DNA of 64,000 nucleotides from Verrucomicrobiota bacterium. Its GTDB lineage: Bacteria; Verrucomicrobiota; Kiritimatiellia; SS1-B-03-39; UBA6053. A model generated the notes under the pieces. That model did not search any database, had not been told where the DNA came from, and worked only from the letters and a program-made list of their open reading frames with translations. The stretch is taken from NCBI GenBank assembly GCA_020831625.1, contig JAFIGD010000001.1, positions 62,001 through 126,000 of the forward strand, written 5' to 3'. The translations under genes were made by a program, and so were the position numbers. Positions 1 through 7,571 of this stretch are shown here, one piece after another; positions within the stretch are counted from its first letter, which is position 1, and each line of letters opens with the position of its first letter.

Positions 1-428
1 TTCACCTCATGTTCACGGGCCGTCTCCTCAAGCGCCGCCAAGCCCTCCAGCAAAAAATCAATCTCCTCCCGGGTCACCGCGCCTCTCCACGGCACATGGT
101 ACACCACCGCGTCACCGCCGAACGCCCGCGTCAGCGCGATCCGGTCCCGAAACAGCGCCAGGGCCTGTTCCCGGACCTTGGCCTCCGGCGACCACAGATC
201 CACATTCCTTGGATGACATCCGTGCACATCCTGAACCCTCACCCCGCTGGCCGCCAAAGCCTCCGCCCACTCCGCCCGCTCCTCCGCCGTGAACGGCTCC
301 GGTTTCGTCCACTTCCAGGCCAAATGCAGATGCGTGAACCCCGCCGCGCGAATCCGCCGCAGGTTTTCCTCCACCGACACACCCGGAGCGAACGCCTTGT
401 CCGAAATTGAGAATCCGTCCTGAATCAT
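1..428 (-). CDS. Sugar phosphate isomerase/epimerase-like TIM-barrel protein, 3' part cut off by the window edge
   Basis: The frame is open from an ATG at 428 to the left edge, about 142 codons (N-terminus MIQDGFSISDKAF). The N-terminal half reads like the xylose-isomerase-like TIM-barrel superfamily (AP_endonuc_2): ENLRRIRAAGFTHLHLAW as a first beta/alpha unit, then VQDVHGCHPRNVDL as a second strand with a His, and an Arg/Glu-rich helix. Substrate cannot be read from this fragment; family members act on sugars, inositols or hydroxypyruvate. Its start overlaps the stop of the upstream phosphoesterase as ATGA, so the two are translationally coupled on the minus strand. The C-terminal metal ligands lie outside the window. 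Confidence 0.75.
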   Translation of the reverse strand, partial: MIQDGFSISDKAFAPGVSVEENLRRIRAAGFTHLHLAWKWTKPEPFTAEERAEWAEALAASGVRVQDVHGCHPRNVDLWSPEAKVREQALALFRDRIALTRAFGGDAVVYHVPWRGAVTREEIDFLLEGLAALEETAREHEV

Positions 429-1129
429 TTCTTTTCTCCTTCCGATTCACCCGTCGGCCGTGGCGGATACAACTCCAAAAACCGCGCCCCCAGTTGCTTC
501 CGCTCCAGACTATGGGGATGCATCAGCGAATGAAAATTCACTTTCCCGTCCACCACCGTCATATAGCGGGTCGCGCTGCTTGGATCATCAGGACGGTTAT
601 ACCCCACACTTCCCGGATTCATCCAAAACGAATCCCGGTCCAGATAACAAAGCGCCGGATGATGCGTGTGTCCCAGAACCACCGCGCGCGCCGCCTCCGG
701 CACCTCCGCCGCCGTATCCCCCCGAAACGCGTCAAACGCATACAGCGAGGGAATCAACTCGTATCCCTGATAGCGGTGAATCATAAAATAATCGATCCCG
801 TCATGCGCGAACCGAATTGATTCCGGCAGATTTTCCAAATACACAATATGGTCATCATCCAACTGCGCCGCGTTCAGTTCCGAAAAACTCTCCGGATGTG
901 TCAGCGACGCCTTCCCTTGACGGAAATAGCGGACAATTTTTTCATCATGATTTCCCCGCACGCAGGGGATGCCTCGATCACGGATACAGTCCACCACCTC
1001 GCGGGCATGCAGACCCACATCCACCAGATCCCCGGCGCAATAGATCAGATCCGCATCCCTCTCCGCCTTCAACACCGCCTCCAGACAGCGAATGTTCGCG
1101 TGAATATCCGAAATAAACAATATTTTCAT
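425..1129 (-). CDS. Calcineurin-like metallophosphoesterase (YfcE/MJ0936 type)
   Basis: A 234-residue cytoplasmic phosphodiesterase-like protein. The metallophosphatase motifs appear in order: D-x-H in MKILFISDIHAN, G-D-x-x-D in YCAGDLVDVG, GNHDE in CVRGNHDEK, and the C-terminal G-H-T-H in VVLGHTHHPAL, followed by NPGSVGYNR as in YfcE-type enzymes. These residues bind two divalent metals. The frame is open 11 codons further upstream, but the ATG at 1129 starts directly with the conserved beta-strand and has an AAGGA-type ribosome binding site 8-10 nt before it. It lies downstream of lpd, separated by a palindromic repeat cluster, and is coupled to the isomerase that follows. Substrate unknown; family members hydrolyse phosphodiesters. 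Confidence 0.85.
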   Translation of the reverse strand: MKILFISDIHANIRCLEAVLKAERDADLIYCAGDLVDVGLHAREVVDCIRDRGIPCVRGNHDEKIVRYFRQGKASLTHPESFSELNAAQLDDDHIVYLENLPESIRFAHDGIDYFMIHRYQGYELIPSLYAFDAFRGDTAAEVPEAARAVVLGHTHHPALCYLDRDSFWMNPGSVGYNRPDDPSSATRYMTVVDGKVNFHSLMHPHSLERKQLGARFLELYPPRPTGESEGEKK

Positions 1130-1140
1130 GACCGCCGTCC

Positions 1141-1229
1141 TTTTCCGATCCTCGGAAAACACCTCCCGAAGTTTTCCGAACTTCGGAAAATGAAACGGCG
1201 CGTTTTCCGAACCTCGGAAAATCGCGCCG
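1141..1229. repeat. Three 19-bp palindromes at an exact 31-bp period
   Basis: Copies at 1141-1159, 1172-1190 and 1203-1221 share the form TTTTCCGA-N3-TCGGAAAA (the middle copy differs slightly in the centre: TTTTCCGAACTTCGGAAAA). The start-to-start distance is 31 bp both times, close to three helical turns. The 12-bp spacers differ. The third copy is extended by flanking CGGCGCG (1196-1202) and CGCGCCG (1223-1229) into a longer stem with one unpaired base. The cluster lies between the lpd stop and the phosphoesterase start on the minus strand. It could be a transcription-termination or RNA-stabilising element, or a multi-site operator; the sequence does not decide. Confidence 0.85.
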
Positions 1230-1251
1230 CTCGTTTCCGGGAGGGTTCCGG

Positions 1252-2679
1252 TTACTTTTTCTTTTTCTTGGGCTGATAAAAATGCGGGCTGTGACCGTAG
1301 AAGGCTTCCGCGCTTTCCATCACCGTTTCAGAGAGGGTCGGATGGGGATGGATGGTGAGCGAGAGGTCTTCGACGGTGGCGCCCATTTCAATGGCCAGCG
1401 TGCCTTCGGCGATCAGTTCGCCCGCGCCCGGCCCGCAAATCCCCACGCCGAGAATCTGTTCAGTTTCGGGATGGGTAATGAGCTTGGTGAGTCCGTCGCT
1501 GCGGTCCAGCGTGGTGGCGCGGCCGGAGGCGCTCCAGGGGAATTTCCCGATTTTCACGGCAATGCCCTGGTCTTTGGCCTCCTGCTCGGTGAGTCCCGCC
1601 CAGGCGATTTCCGGATCGGTGAACACCACCGCGGGAATCGCGGCGGGATCGTAGATGGAGCGTTTGCCCATGATGGCCTGCACCGCGACTTTGCCTTCGT
1701 AGGTGGCTTTGTGCGCCAGCATGGGTTCGCCGGCGACATCGCCGATGGCCCAGATGTGCGAATCGTGCGTGCGGCGCTGGGAGTCGGTCTCGATCCAGCC
1801 GCGGTCATTGACTTTGACCCCGGTGTTTTCGAGGCCGAAGCCTTTGGAATTGGGGCGGCGGCCGATGGAGATCAAGACCAGCTCGAAGGACTCTTCGGTC
1901 TTGTTGCCTTTTTCGTCTTCGAAGGTGACCTTCACCGCGTCGCCGGTGTCTTCAAGCCCCGCGACTTTGGTCTTGAGTTTGATTTCCTTGAAGGCCTTTC
2001 GGAGGGTTTTCTCCAGCGGCTGCACCAGATCGCGGTCGGCGGCGGCGAGAAGATGGGGCAGCATTTCGACCACGGTGATCTCAGATCCGAGGGCATGATA
2101 CACCGATCCCATTTCAAGGCCAATGTATCCGCCGCCGATGACGAGCATGTTTTTGGGCTTGAAGGGAAGTTCAAGCGCCCCGGTGGAATCCACCACCCGC
2201 GGGGAGTCAATCGACAGTCCGGGAACTTTGGTGGGATGCGAACCGGTGGCGATGATGGCTTTCTCGAAAGAGATTTCCTCGGTTTCGCCGCCCTCGCGCA
2301 CCACCTTGAGGGTATGGTTGTCGATAAAGGTCGCGGTTCCCTGAATGAATTCGACGTTGCGCTGTTTGGAGAGCATGCCGAGGCCGCCGGTCAGCTTGTT
2401 GACCACGCTCTCTTTAAAGGAGCGGAGCTTGTCGATGTCGACATCAATGGAACCGAAGTTCACGCCCCAGGCGCTTGCCTCTTTGGCCTCATTGACGAGC
2501 TTGGCCACGTGCAACAGCGCTTTGGAGGGAATGCAGCCCTTGAACAGGCACACGCCGCCGGGATTGAGTTCTTTGTCGATCACTGTGACCTTCATGCCGA
2601 GGTCGGCGGCATAAAACGCGGCGGGGTAGCCTCCGGGGCCGCCTCCGATAACGACGAGTTCGCGGGGTTCTTTGCTCAT
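1252..2679 (-). CDS. lpd: Dihydrolipoamide dehydrogenase (E3)
   Basis: A 475-residue flavoprotein that reoxidises dihydrolipoyl groups with NAD+. N-terminal FAD Rossmann motif GGGPGGYPAA; redox-active disulfide C44/C49 in GGVCLFKGCIPSK (the usual N-V between the cysteines is F-K here); second Rossmann motif GGGYIGLEMG for NAD; IWAIGDVAGEPMLAHKA for FAD; C-terminal dimerisation domain with the catalytic pair H446/E451 in HPHPTLSE. It ends in five lysines. It is the third gene of aceE-aceF-lpd, 6 bp after aceF. No other E3 lies in the window, and sucAB has none next to it, so this copy probably serves both dehydrogenase complexes. Confidence 0.96.
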   Translation of the reverse strand: MSKEPRELVVIGGGPGGYPAAFYAADLGMKVTVIDKELNPGGVCLFKGCIPSKALLHVAKLVNEAKEASAWGVNFGSIDVDIDKLRSFKESVVNKLTGGLGMLSKQRNVEFIQGTATFIDNHTLKVVREGGETEEISFEKAIIATGSHPTKVPGLSIDSPRVVDSTGALELPFKPKNMLVIGGGYIGLEMGSVYHALGSEITVVEMLPHLLAAADRDLVQPLEKTLRKAFKEIKLKTKVAGLEDTGDAVKVTFEDEKGNKTEESFELVLISIGRRPNSKGFGLENTGVKVNDRGWIETDSQRRTHDSHIWAIGDVAGEPMLAHKATYEGKVAVQAIMGKRSIYDPAAIPAVVFTDPEIAWAGLTEQEAKDQGIAVKIGKFPWSASGRATTLDRSDGLTKLITHPETEQILGVGICGPGAGELIAEGTLAIEMGATVEDLSLTIHPHPTLSETVMESAEAFYGHSPHFYQPKKKKK

Positions 2680-2685
2680 AATAGT

Positions 2686-4380
2686 TTATCCTTCGAGTGA
2701 AATGAGGAGAGGTTGTTCGATGGCATCGACGATCCAGCGGAGGAAACGGGTTCCGTCCGCGCCGTCGATGAGGCGGTGATCATAGGAGAGCGACAGCGGC
2801 ATGAGCATGCGGGGCTCGAATTTGCCGTCGATCCACACCGGTTTCATGCTGGCGCGTCCCACGCCGAGAATCGCCACTTCGGGTCCGTTGACGATGGGCG
2901 TGAAGTGCTTGCCGCCGAGACCGCCGAGATTGGAGATGGTGATGCAGCCGCCCTGGAGCAGCGCGGGGCTGATTTTGCCGTCGCGCATTTTCCCGGCGAT
3001 GTCGCCGAGTTCTTTGCTGATCTCGATCATGTTCTTGGTGTTCACATCCCGCAGCACCGGCACCACCAGGCCTTTGGGCGTGTCCACCGCGCAACCGACG
3101 TTGATGTATTTCTTGAACACAATTTCCTGAGCGTCGAGATCAATGGAGGCGTTGAAGTTGGGGAACGCTTTGAGCGCGGAGCCGAGAATTTTGATCAGCA
3201 TCGCGGTCATGGTCAGCTTGCCCCCGGCTTTTTCGGCCTTGGGCTGGAAACTCTTGCGCAGGGCCTCCAAATCGGTGACATCGGCGTCGTCGAACTGGGT
3301 GACATGCGGGATGGTGCTCCAGCAGTTGTCCATGTGCTCGACGGTCATCTTGCGGATGGTGCTCATTTTCTCGCGCTCGATCTTGCCGAAGGCGGAGAAA
3401 TCGGGCAGCGGCACTTTCTTCAGCGGTGCCGAGGGTCCGGCGGCGGGCGCGGCGGCTTTTTGCTGATGCAACTGCTTGGACCAGGCTTTGACGTCCGCCA
3501 GGGAAATGCGGTCTTTGGGTCCGCTGCCGGGCACCTCATTGATGTCCACCCCGATTTCGCGGGCGAATTTGCGCACCGACGGCGCGGCAGGGACCGGAGA
3601 ATGATCCGGGCGCTTGGCGGCGGCTTTGAGCGGCGCGTCCTGCCTGGCGGGCGCTTCGTTCGATTTTTGCGCGGGCTTGGGCGCTGAGGCCCCGGCGGGT
3701 TTCGAAGAGTCGGATTTGGCGGATGCCTTGGCCTTTTTGGGCTTGGAGCCGCCGCCGGTGTTTTCGATCACACCCACCGTGTCGCCGACTTTGCCTTCAT
3801 CGCCTTCGCGGATGTCCAGCGATTTGAGGATGCCGGTGCAGGGCGCGGGCAGGTCCACCGTGGCCTTGCCGGTTTCCAGTTCCATCAGCGGCTGGCCCTC
3901 ACTGACCGTGTCGCCGACGGAAACCAGAACCGTGACCACCGTGCCGCCCTCCACTCCCTCGCCGAGGGCGGGAATCACCACCGGCTCATCACCGCCGGAG
4001 TCGTCGGAAGCGTCGGAGGTGTCGGACTCGTCTGACCCGTCGGACCCGTCTGACGGATCGGTCTGATCCGACGGATCGGTCTGCTCGGTCTGATCCGACG
4101 GCTCAGTCTGATCGGTCGGATCAGCCGCCTCTGCACCTGCCCCTTCACCCGACAATCTCCCGATTTTCTGGTCCACTTTAATCGTGTCGCCTTCGCTCAC
4201 GTCGAGGGATTCAATCACCCCGTCCGCCGGAGCGGGCACCTCAACGGTGGCCTTGCCGGTTTCCAATTCAAAAAGCGTCTGGCCTTCCGTCACACTGTCG
4301 CCGACGGCGACGGAGAGGTTGATGATTTCGCCGCCTTCGACGCCTTCACCCAGACTGGGGACAATAATATCAGTTGCCAT
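2686..4380 (-). CDS. aceF: Dihydrolipoyl acetyltransferase, E2 of pyruvate dehydrogenase
   Basis: A 564-residue E2 with two lipoyl domains: residues 1-75 (lipoyl lysine K43 in ETGKATVEV) and about 132-207 (K172 in ETGKATVDL). Between them runs an acidic linker (about 86-132) built from repeated D-P-S-D-Q-T / S-D-G-S-D units, unlike the usual Ala-Pro linker. A Lys/Ala/Pro linker leads to the E1/E3-binding domain (about 265-300, VRKFAREIGVDINEV). The catalytic domain ends with SYDHRLIDGADG, giving H535 and D539 of the H-x3-D-G active site. It transfers acetyl groups from lipoamide to CoA. Spacing to aceE is 17 bp and to lpd 6 bp, one operon. Confidence 0.96.
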   Translation of the reverse strand: MATDIIVPSLGEGVEGGEIINLSVAVGDSVTEGQTLFELETGKATVEVPAPADGVIESLDVSEGDTIKVDQKIGRLSGEGAGAEAADPTDQTEPSDQTEQTDPSDQTDPSDGSDGSDESDTSDASDDSGGDEPVVIPALGEGVEGGTVVTVLVSVGDTVSEGQPLMELETGKATVDLPAPCTGILKSLDIREGDEGKVGDTVGVIENTGGGSKPKKAKASAKSDSSKPAGASAPKPAQKSNEAPARQDAPLKAAAKRPDHSPVPAAPSVRKFAREIGVDINEVPGSGPKDRISLADVKAWSKQLHQQKAAAPAAGPSAPLKKVPLPDFSAFGKIEREKMSTIRKMTVEHMDNCWSTIPHVTQFDDADVTDLEALRKSFQPKAEKAGGKLTMTAMLIKILGSALKAFPNFNASIDLDAQEIVFKKYINVGCAVDTPKGLVVPVLRDVNTKNMIEISKELGDIAGKMRDGKISPALLQGGCITISNLGGLGGKHFTPIVNGPEVAILGVGRASMKPVWIDGKFEPRMLMPLSLSYDHRLIDGADGTRFLRWIVDAIEQPLLISLEG

Positions 4381-4397
4381 AGTGTTTCTCCCTTGAA

Positions 4398-7055
4398 TTA
4401 GGCCTGAAGCGGATTGGGTTTGTCGACATCGATGCCCAGCTCCTTGATTGCTTTAGGCAGGACATCGGCTTTGAGTTCGCCTTTTTTCACCAGCAGGGTG
4501 AGGGTGGCGAGCACCACGTATTTGTGGTCCACCTCAAAGAAATCCCGAAGCGCGGCGCGGCTCTCGGAACGGCCGAAACCGTTGGTGCCGAGCGACTGGA
4601 GGGAACCCGGCATCCAGCGGGCCAGGGTGTCGGACAGCGTCTTCATGTAGTCGCTGCTGGTCACAAACACATCCGGCTCGCCTTTGAAGAGCGTCTGCAC
4701 ATACGGCACTTTCGCCGCTTTCTCCGGATTCAGGAGATTGTAGCGGTCGCACTCCAGCGCGTCGTCGGTGAGTTCTTTGTAACTGGTCACCGAATAGACA
4801 TTGGTCGGGATCTTGTATTTTTCCGCGAGGATTTCAGAGGCTTTCACCACCTCGTTCAGAATCGTGCCGGAGCCGAGCAGGTTGGCTTTGGCTTTGCCTT
4901 TCGCGGGAGCGCGGAATTTGTAGCAGCCCTTGATGATGCCTTCCTTGACGTTTTTGCCCTCGGGAATCGGCGGCATCCGGTAATTTTCGTTCATGGCGGT
5001 GATGTAGTAGAAGACATCCCTGCCTTCGTGGTACATCTCGCGGATGCCGTATTCGATGATCGTCGCCATTTCGTAGGCGTAGGCCGGATCATAGCTCTTG
5101 CAGTTGGGCACCGTGGCCGAGATCACATGACTGTGTCCGTCCTCGTGCTGCAGGCCCTCGCCGTTGAGCGTGGTGCGTCCGGCGGTTCCGCCGATGAGGA
5201 AGCCCTTGGTGCGGCTGTCGGCGGCGGCCCAAATCAGGTCGGCCACGCGCTGGAAGCCGAACATCGAATAGAAAATATAGAACGGAATCATGTTCAGCTG
5301 ATGCACCGAATAACTCGTGCCCGCCGCGATCCAGCTCGCGGTGGCGCCGGCCTCGTTGATGCCCTCCTGGAGCAACTGACCGTCCTTGGCCTCTTTGTAG
5401 TACATCAGCGACTCACGGTCCACCGGTGTGTAGAGCTGTCCGGTCGGGGCATAGATTCCGCACTGCGCGAACAGTGACTCCATCCCGAAGGTCCGCGACT
5501 CGTCGGGAATGATCGGCACAATCAGCTTGCCAACGTTTTTATCTTTCAGGAGTTTGCTGACGATACGGCCGACCACCATGGTGGTGGAGGCTTCGCGGTC
5601 ACCGGTTCCGGCGTCGAACTCATCGAACAAATCATCCTTGGGCAGGTCGAGCGGTTTGGTGATGGACACGCGGGTCGGCACAAATCCGCCCAGGGCCGCG
5701 CGGCGCTCGCGAAGGTATTCCATCTCCACACTGTCTTTGGCCGGACGGTAGAACGGCGCGTTGGCGACATCCTCGTCGCTGATCGGAATTCCAAAGCGGG
5801 TGCGGAAGCTGAGCAGTTCGTCCTCGTTGAGCTTCTTCTGGTTGTGGGCGATATTCTTGCCTTCGCCCGCCTCGCCGAGTCCGTAGCCTTTGACGGTTTT
5901 GGCGATGACGATGGTCGGCATGCCTTCGGTCTCCACCGCCGATTTATAGGCGTTATACACTTTGACCGGATCATGGCCACCGCGTTTGAGTTTCTTCAGT
6001 TCCTGATCGGCCATGTTGGCCACCAGCTTCTTGAGTTCCTCGTTGGCGCCGAAAAAGTTTTCGCGGACATATTTGCCGTCGGAAATCGAGTACTTCTGAT
6101 ACTGGCCGTCGACGGTTTCCTCAAAGCGTTTCACCAGCGCGTTGGTGTTGTCGCGGGCGAGGAGCGTATCCCATTCCGAGCCCCACAGGCATTTGATGAC
6201 GTTCCATCCGGCAGAGCGGAAGCGGGCCTCCATTTCGCGGACAATGCTGCCGTTGCCGCGCACCGGACCGTCCAGGCGCTGCAGGTTGCAGTTCAACACA
6301 AACACCAGGTTGTCGAGTTTCTCGCGGCCGGCGATGCTGATGCAGCCGGTGGTTTCGGGCTCGTCGGATTCACCGTCCCCGATGAAACACCAGACTTTCT
6401 GATTGTCCTTGGGCTTGAGCCCCCGGTTTTCCAAATACTTGAGGAAACGGGCCTGATAAATCGCCATCAGCGGCCCCAGCCCCATGGAAACGGTGGGGAA
6501 TTTCCAGAAATCCTTCATCAGCCAGGGATGCGGATAGGAACTCAGTCCGCCGCCGGGTGCCAGTTCGCGGCGGAAGTTGCCGAGCTGCTGCTCGGAAAGG
6601 CGGCCCTCCACAAAGGCCCGCGCGTAAATCCCGGGAGAGGCGTGCCCCTGGAAAAACACCAAATCGCCCGGATGCTTGTCGGAATGCCCGTGCCAAAAGT
6701 GGTTAAACCCGATTTCGTACAGCGTGGCCGCGGAGGCATAGGTCGAAATGTGCCCGCCGATGCCGTCCAGTTTTTTGTTGGCCCGCGTCACCATCGCCAT
6801 CGCGTTCCAGCGGATGATGCTCTTGATGCGGCGCTCGATCTCGCGGCTGCCGGGGAACGGATGCTGTTTGTCCACGGAAATGGTGTTCAAATAGGGCGTG
6901 TTCAACGGATGCTCGAATTGCAGTCCCGCTTTTTGCGCCTCAGCCTGAAGGGCCGTCATGATGGCTTTCGCCTGTTCCGGCCCGGAGAGCTTCAAAACGT
7001 CCCGTAAAGACTCCTGCCACTCCTGCAACTCGATTTGGTCGTGAATTTCACTCAT
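4398..7055 (-). CDS. aceE: Pyruvate dehydrogenase E1, homodimeric type
   Basis: An 885-residue thiamine-diphosphate enzyme that decarboxylates pyruvate and acetylates the E2 lipoyl group. It is the single-chain E1 of the Escherichia coli AceE type and near its length (887). The ThDP/Mg motif is visible as GDGESDEPETTGCISIA followed by REKLDNLVFVLNCNLQRLDGPVRGNG-type sequence; near the N-terminus YASAATLYEIGFNHFWHGH and FFQGHASPGIYARAF carry conserved cofactor histidines; EGLQHEDGHSH is in the middle domain. First gene of the aceE-aceF-lpd operon, with a 5' leader that holds two hairpins. The ATG at 7055 has only a weak AGGA well upstream as ribosome binding site. Confidence 0.96.
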   Translation of the reverse strand: MSEIHDQIELQEWQESLRDVLKLSGPEQAKAIMTALQAEAQKAGLQFEHPLNTPYLNTISVDKQHPFPGSREIERRIKSIIRWNAMAMVTRANKKLDGIGGHISTYASAATLYEIGFNHFWHGHSDKHPGDLVFFQGHASPGIYARAFVEGRLSEQQLGNFRRELAPGGGLSSYPHPWLMKDFWKFPTVSMGLGPLMAIYQARFLKYLENRGLKPKDNQKVWCFIGDGESDEPETTGCISIAGREKLDNLVFVLNCNLQRLDGPVRGNGSIVREMEARFRSAGWNVIKCLWGSEWDTLLARDNTNALVKRFEETVDGQYQKYSISDGKYVRENFFGANEELKKLVANMADQELKKLKRGGHDPVKVYNAYKSAVETEGMPTIVIAKTVKGYGLGEAGEGKNIAHNQKKLNEDELLSFRTRFGIPISDEDVANAPFYRPAKDSVEMEYLRERRAALGGFVPTRVSITKPLDLPKDDLFDEFDAGTGDREASTTMVVGRIVSKLLKDKNVGKLIVPIIPDESRTFGMESLFAQCGIYAPTGQLYTPVDRESLMYYKEAKDGQLLQEGINEAGATASWIAAGTSYSVHQLNMIPFYIFYSMFGFQRVADLIWAAADSRTKGFLIGGTAGRTTLNGEGLQHEDGHSHVISATVPNCKSYDPAYAYEMATIIEYGIREMYHEGRDVFYYITAMNENYRMPPIPEGKNVKEGIIKGCYKFRAPAKGKAKANLLGSGTILNEVVKASEILAEKYKIPTNVYSVTSYKELTDDALECDRYNLLNPEKAAKVPYVQTLFKGEPDVFVTSSDYMKTLSDTLARWMPGSLQSLGTNGFGRSESRAALRDFFEVDHKYVVLATLTLLVKKGELKADVLPKAIKELGIDVDKPNPLQA

Positions 7056-7087
7056 AGGGTCATGTGTCCTGTGTTGAAAAAAAGGTG

Positions 7088-7106
7088 GGTTTTCCTGCCG
7101 AAAACC
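7088..7106 (-). promoter_or_regulatory. Small hairpin in the aceE leader
   Basis: GGTTTTC (7088-7094), loop CTGCC, GAAAACC (7100-7106): a perfect 7-bp stem 33 nt upstream of the aceE start codon. It might affect ribosome access or mRNA stability; function is inferred. Confidence 0.5.
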
Positions 7107-7242
7107 ATAGGAAAAATGACAGACAGCCGGGGCCGTTTGTCGGCAGACACCTATAACCCGCCCCGGGCGGATTGGAAGGAAAAAAAGGCGGGATTTGGAA
7201 AATCCGGCCTTTTTTACACCTCTAGCAAAAGCCGAAAACCAT
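7097..7242. repeat. 12-bp direct repeat flanking the attenuator-like hairpin
   Basis: GCCGAAAACCAT occurs at 7097-7108 and again at 7231-7242, either side of the strong hairpin. A repeat this long within 150 bp suggests a duplicated regulator site or a small duplication. The first copy overlaps the right arm of the leader hairpin at 7088-7106. Confidence 0.6.
7181..7215 (-). terminator. Attenuator- or terminator-like hairpin upstream of aceE
   Basis: On the + strand AAAAAAGGCGGGATTT (7181-7196), loop GGA, AAATCCGGCCTTTTTT (7200-7215): a 16-bp stem with one mismatch, with poly-A before and poly-T after, so it has the form of an intrinsic terminator on both strands. Read on the minus strand it ends in seven U residues and lies 126 nt upstream of the aceE ATG. 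No minus-strand gene lies upstream to be terminated, so it is either an attenuator in a long aceE leader or an insulator. Confidence 0.7.
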
Positions 7243-7309
7243 TGTTTTTCCCAATTCCCCGATTTTCAGCCCAAAAATTTCCGGATAAAAAACAAAAAAC
7301 AAAAGAAAA

Positions 7310-7471
7310 CCTGAATCCGTGAGATATTTGCAAAGAAGGCGTGCAAGATCGTGTGGCGAAAGAGATTGCCGGGAACCGAGGCATACCCATGCGGTCTGTT
7401 GAGTGTTCCCGGCAATCTCTTGCAGCCCATGAGATTGTGCGGATTCACAGCAAAGTTCTCACGGATTCAGG
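7310..7471. repeat. 162-bp imperfect inverted repeat (possible palindromic or MITE-like element)
   Basis: Left arm 7310-7376 and right arm 7405-7471 are both exactly 67 nt. The outer ends match as CCTGAATCCGTGAGA against its complement, continuing as TTTGC after two mismatches; the inner ends match perfectly over AGAGATTGCCGGGAAC (7361-7376 against 7405-7420). The middle of the arms has diverged. The loop of 28 nt carries a GCATACCCATGC mini-hairpin. No transposase and no obvious target-site duplication are visible. As RNA it would form a very long hairpin upstream of the serine hydrolase. Confidence 0.8.
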
Positions 7472-7571
7472 GAATATACAAAAACCCGCTTGCCTCGATC
7501 TCAAATTGCATGGAGATTTCACGCCCCCTAATCCCCTTGACATCCCCACCGCGTTCAGACACCTTTTCAGA

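Larger units (their letters stand above)
7056..7571. other. Gene-free 516-bp intergenic region between divergent aceE and serine hydrolase
   Basis: No convincing coding sequence. The part next to aceE is A/T-run rich and holds a small hairpin, an attenuator/terminator-like hairpin and a 12-bp direct repeat. The part next to the serine hydrolase contains a 162-bp imperfect inverted repeat. Both genes must be transcribed from promoters in here, but I could not fix a convincing -35/-10 pair for either. Confidence 0.7.

Noticed and set aside
1141-1221. CRISPR-like array
   Set aside because: Only three units with 12-bp spacers and palindromic repeats; no cas genes in the window.
1282-2700. Long open frame (472 codons) on the plus strand over lpd
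   Set aside because: It is the antisense of a well-supported E3 gene; its translation is Gly/Phe/His rich with no domain pattern, as expected from complementary codons in GC-rich DNA.
7310-7471. Insertion sequence
   Set aside because: No transposase frame and no target-site duplication; only the inverted repeat is visible.
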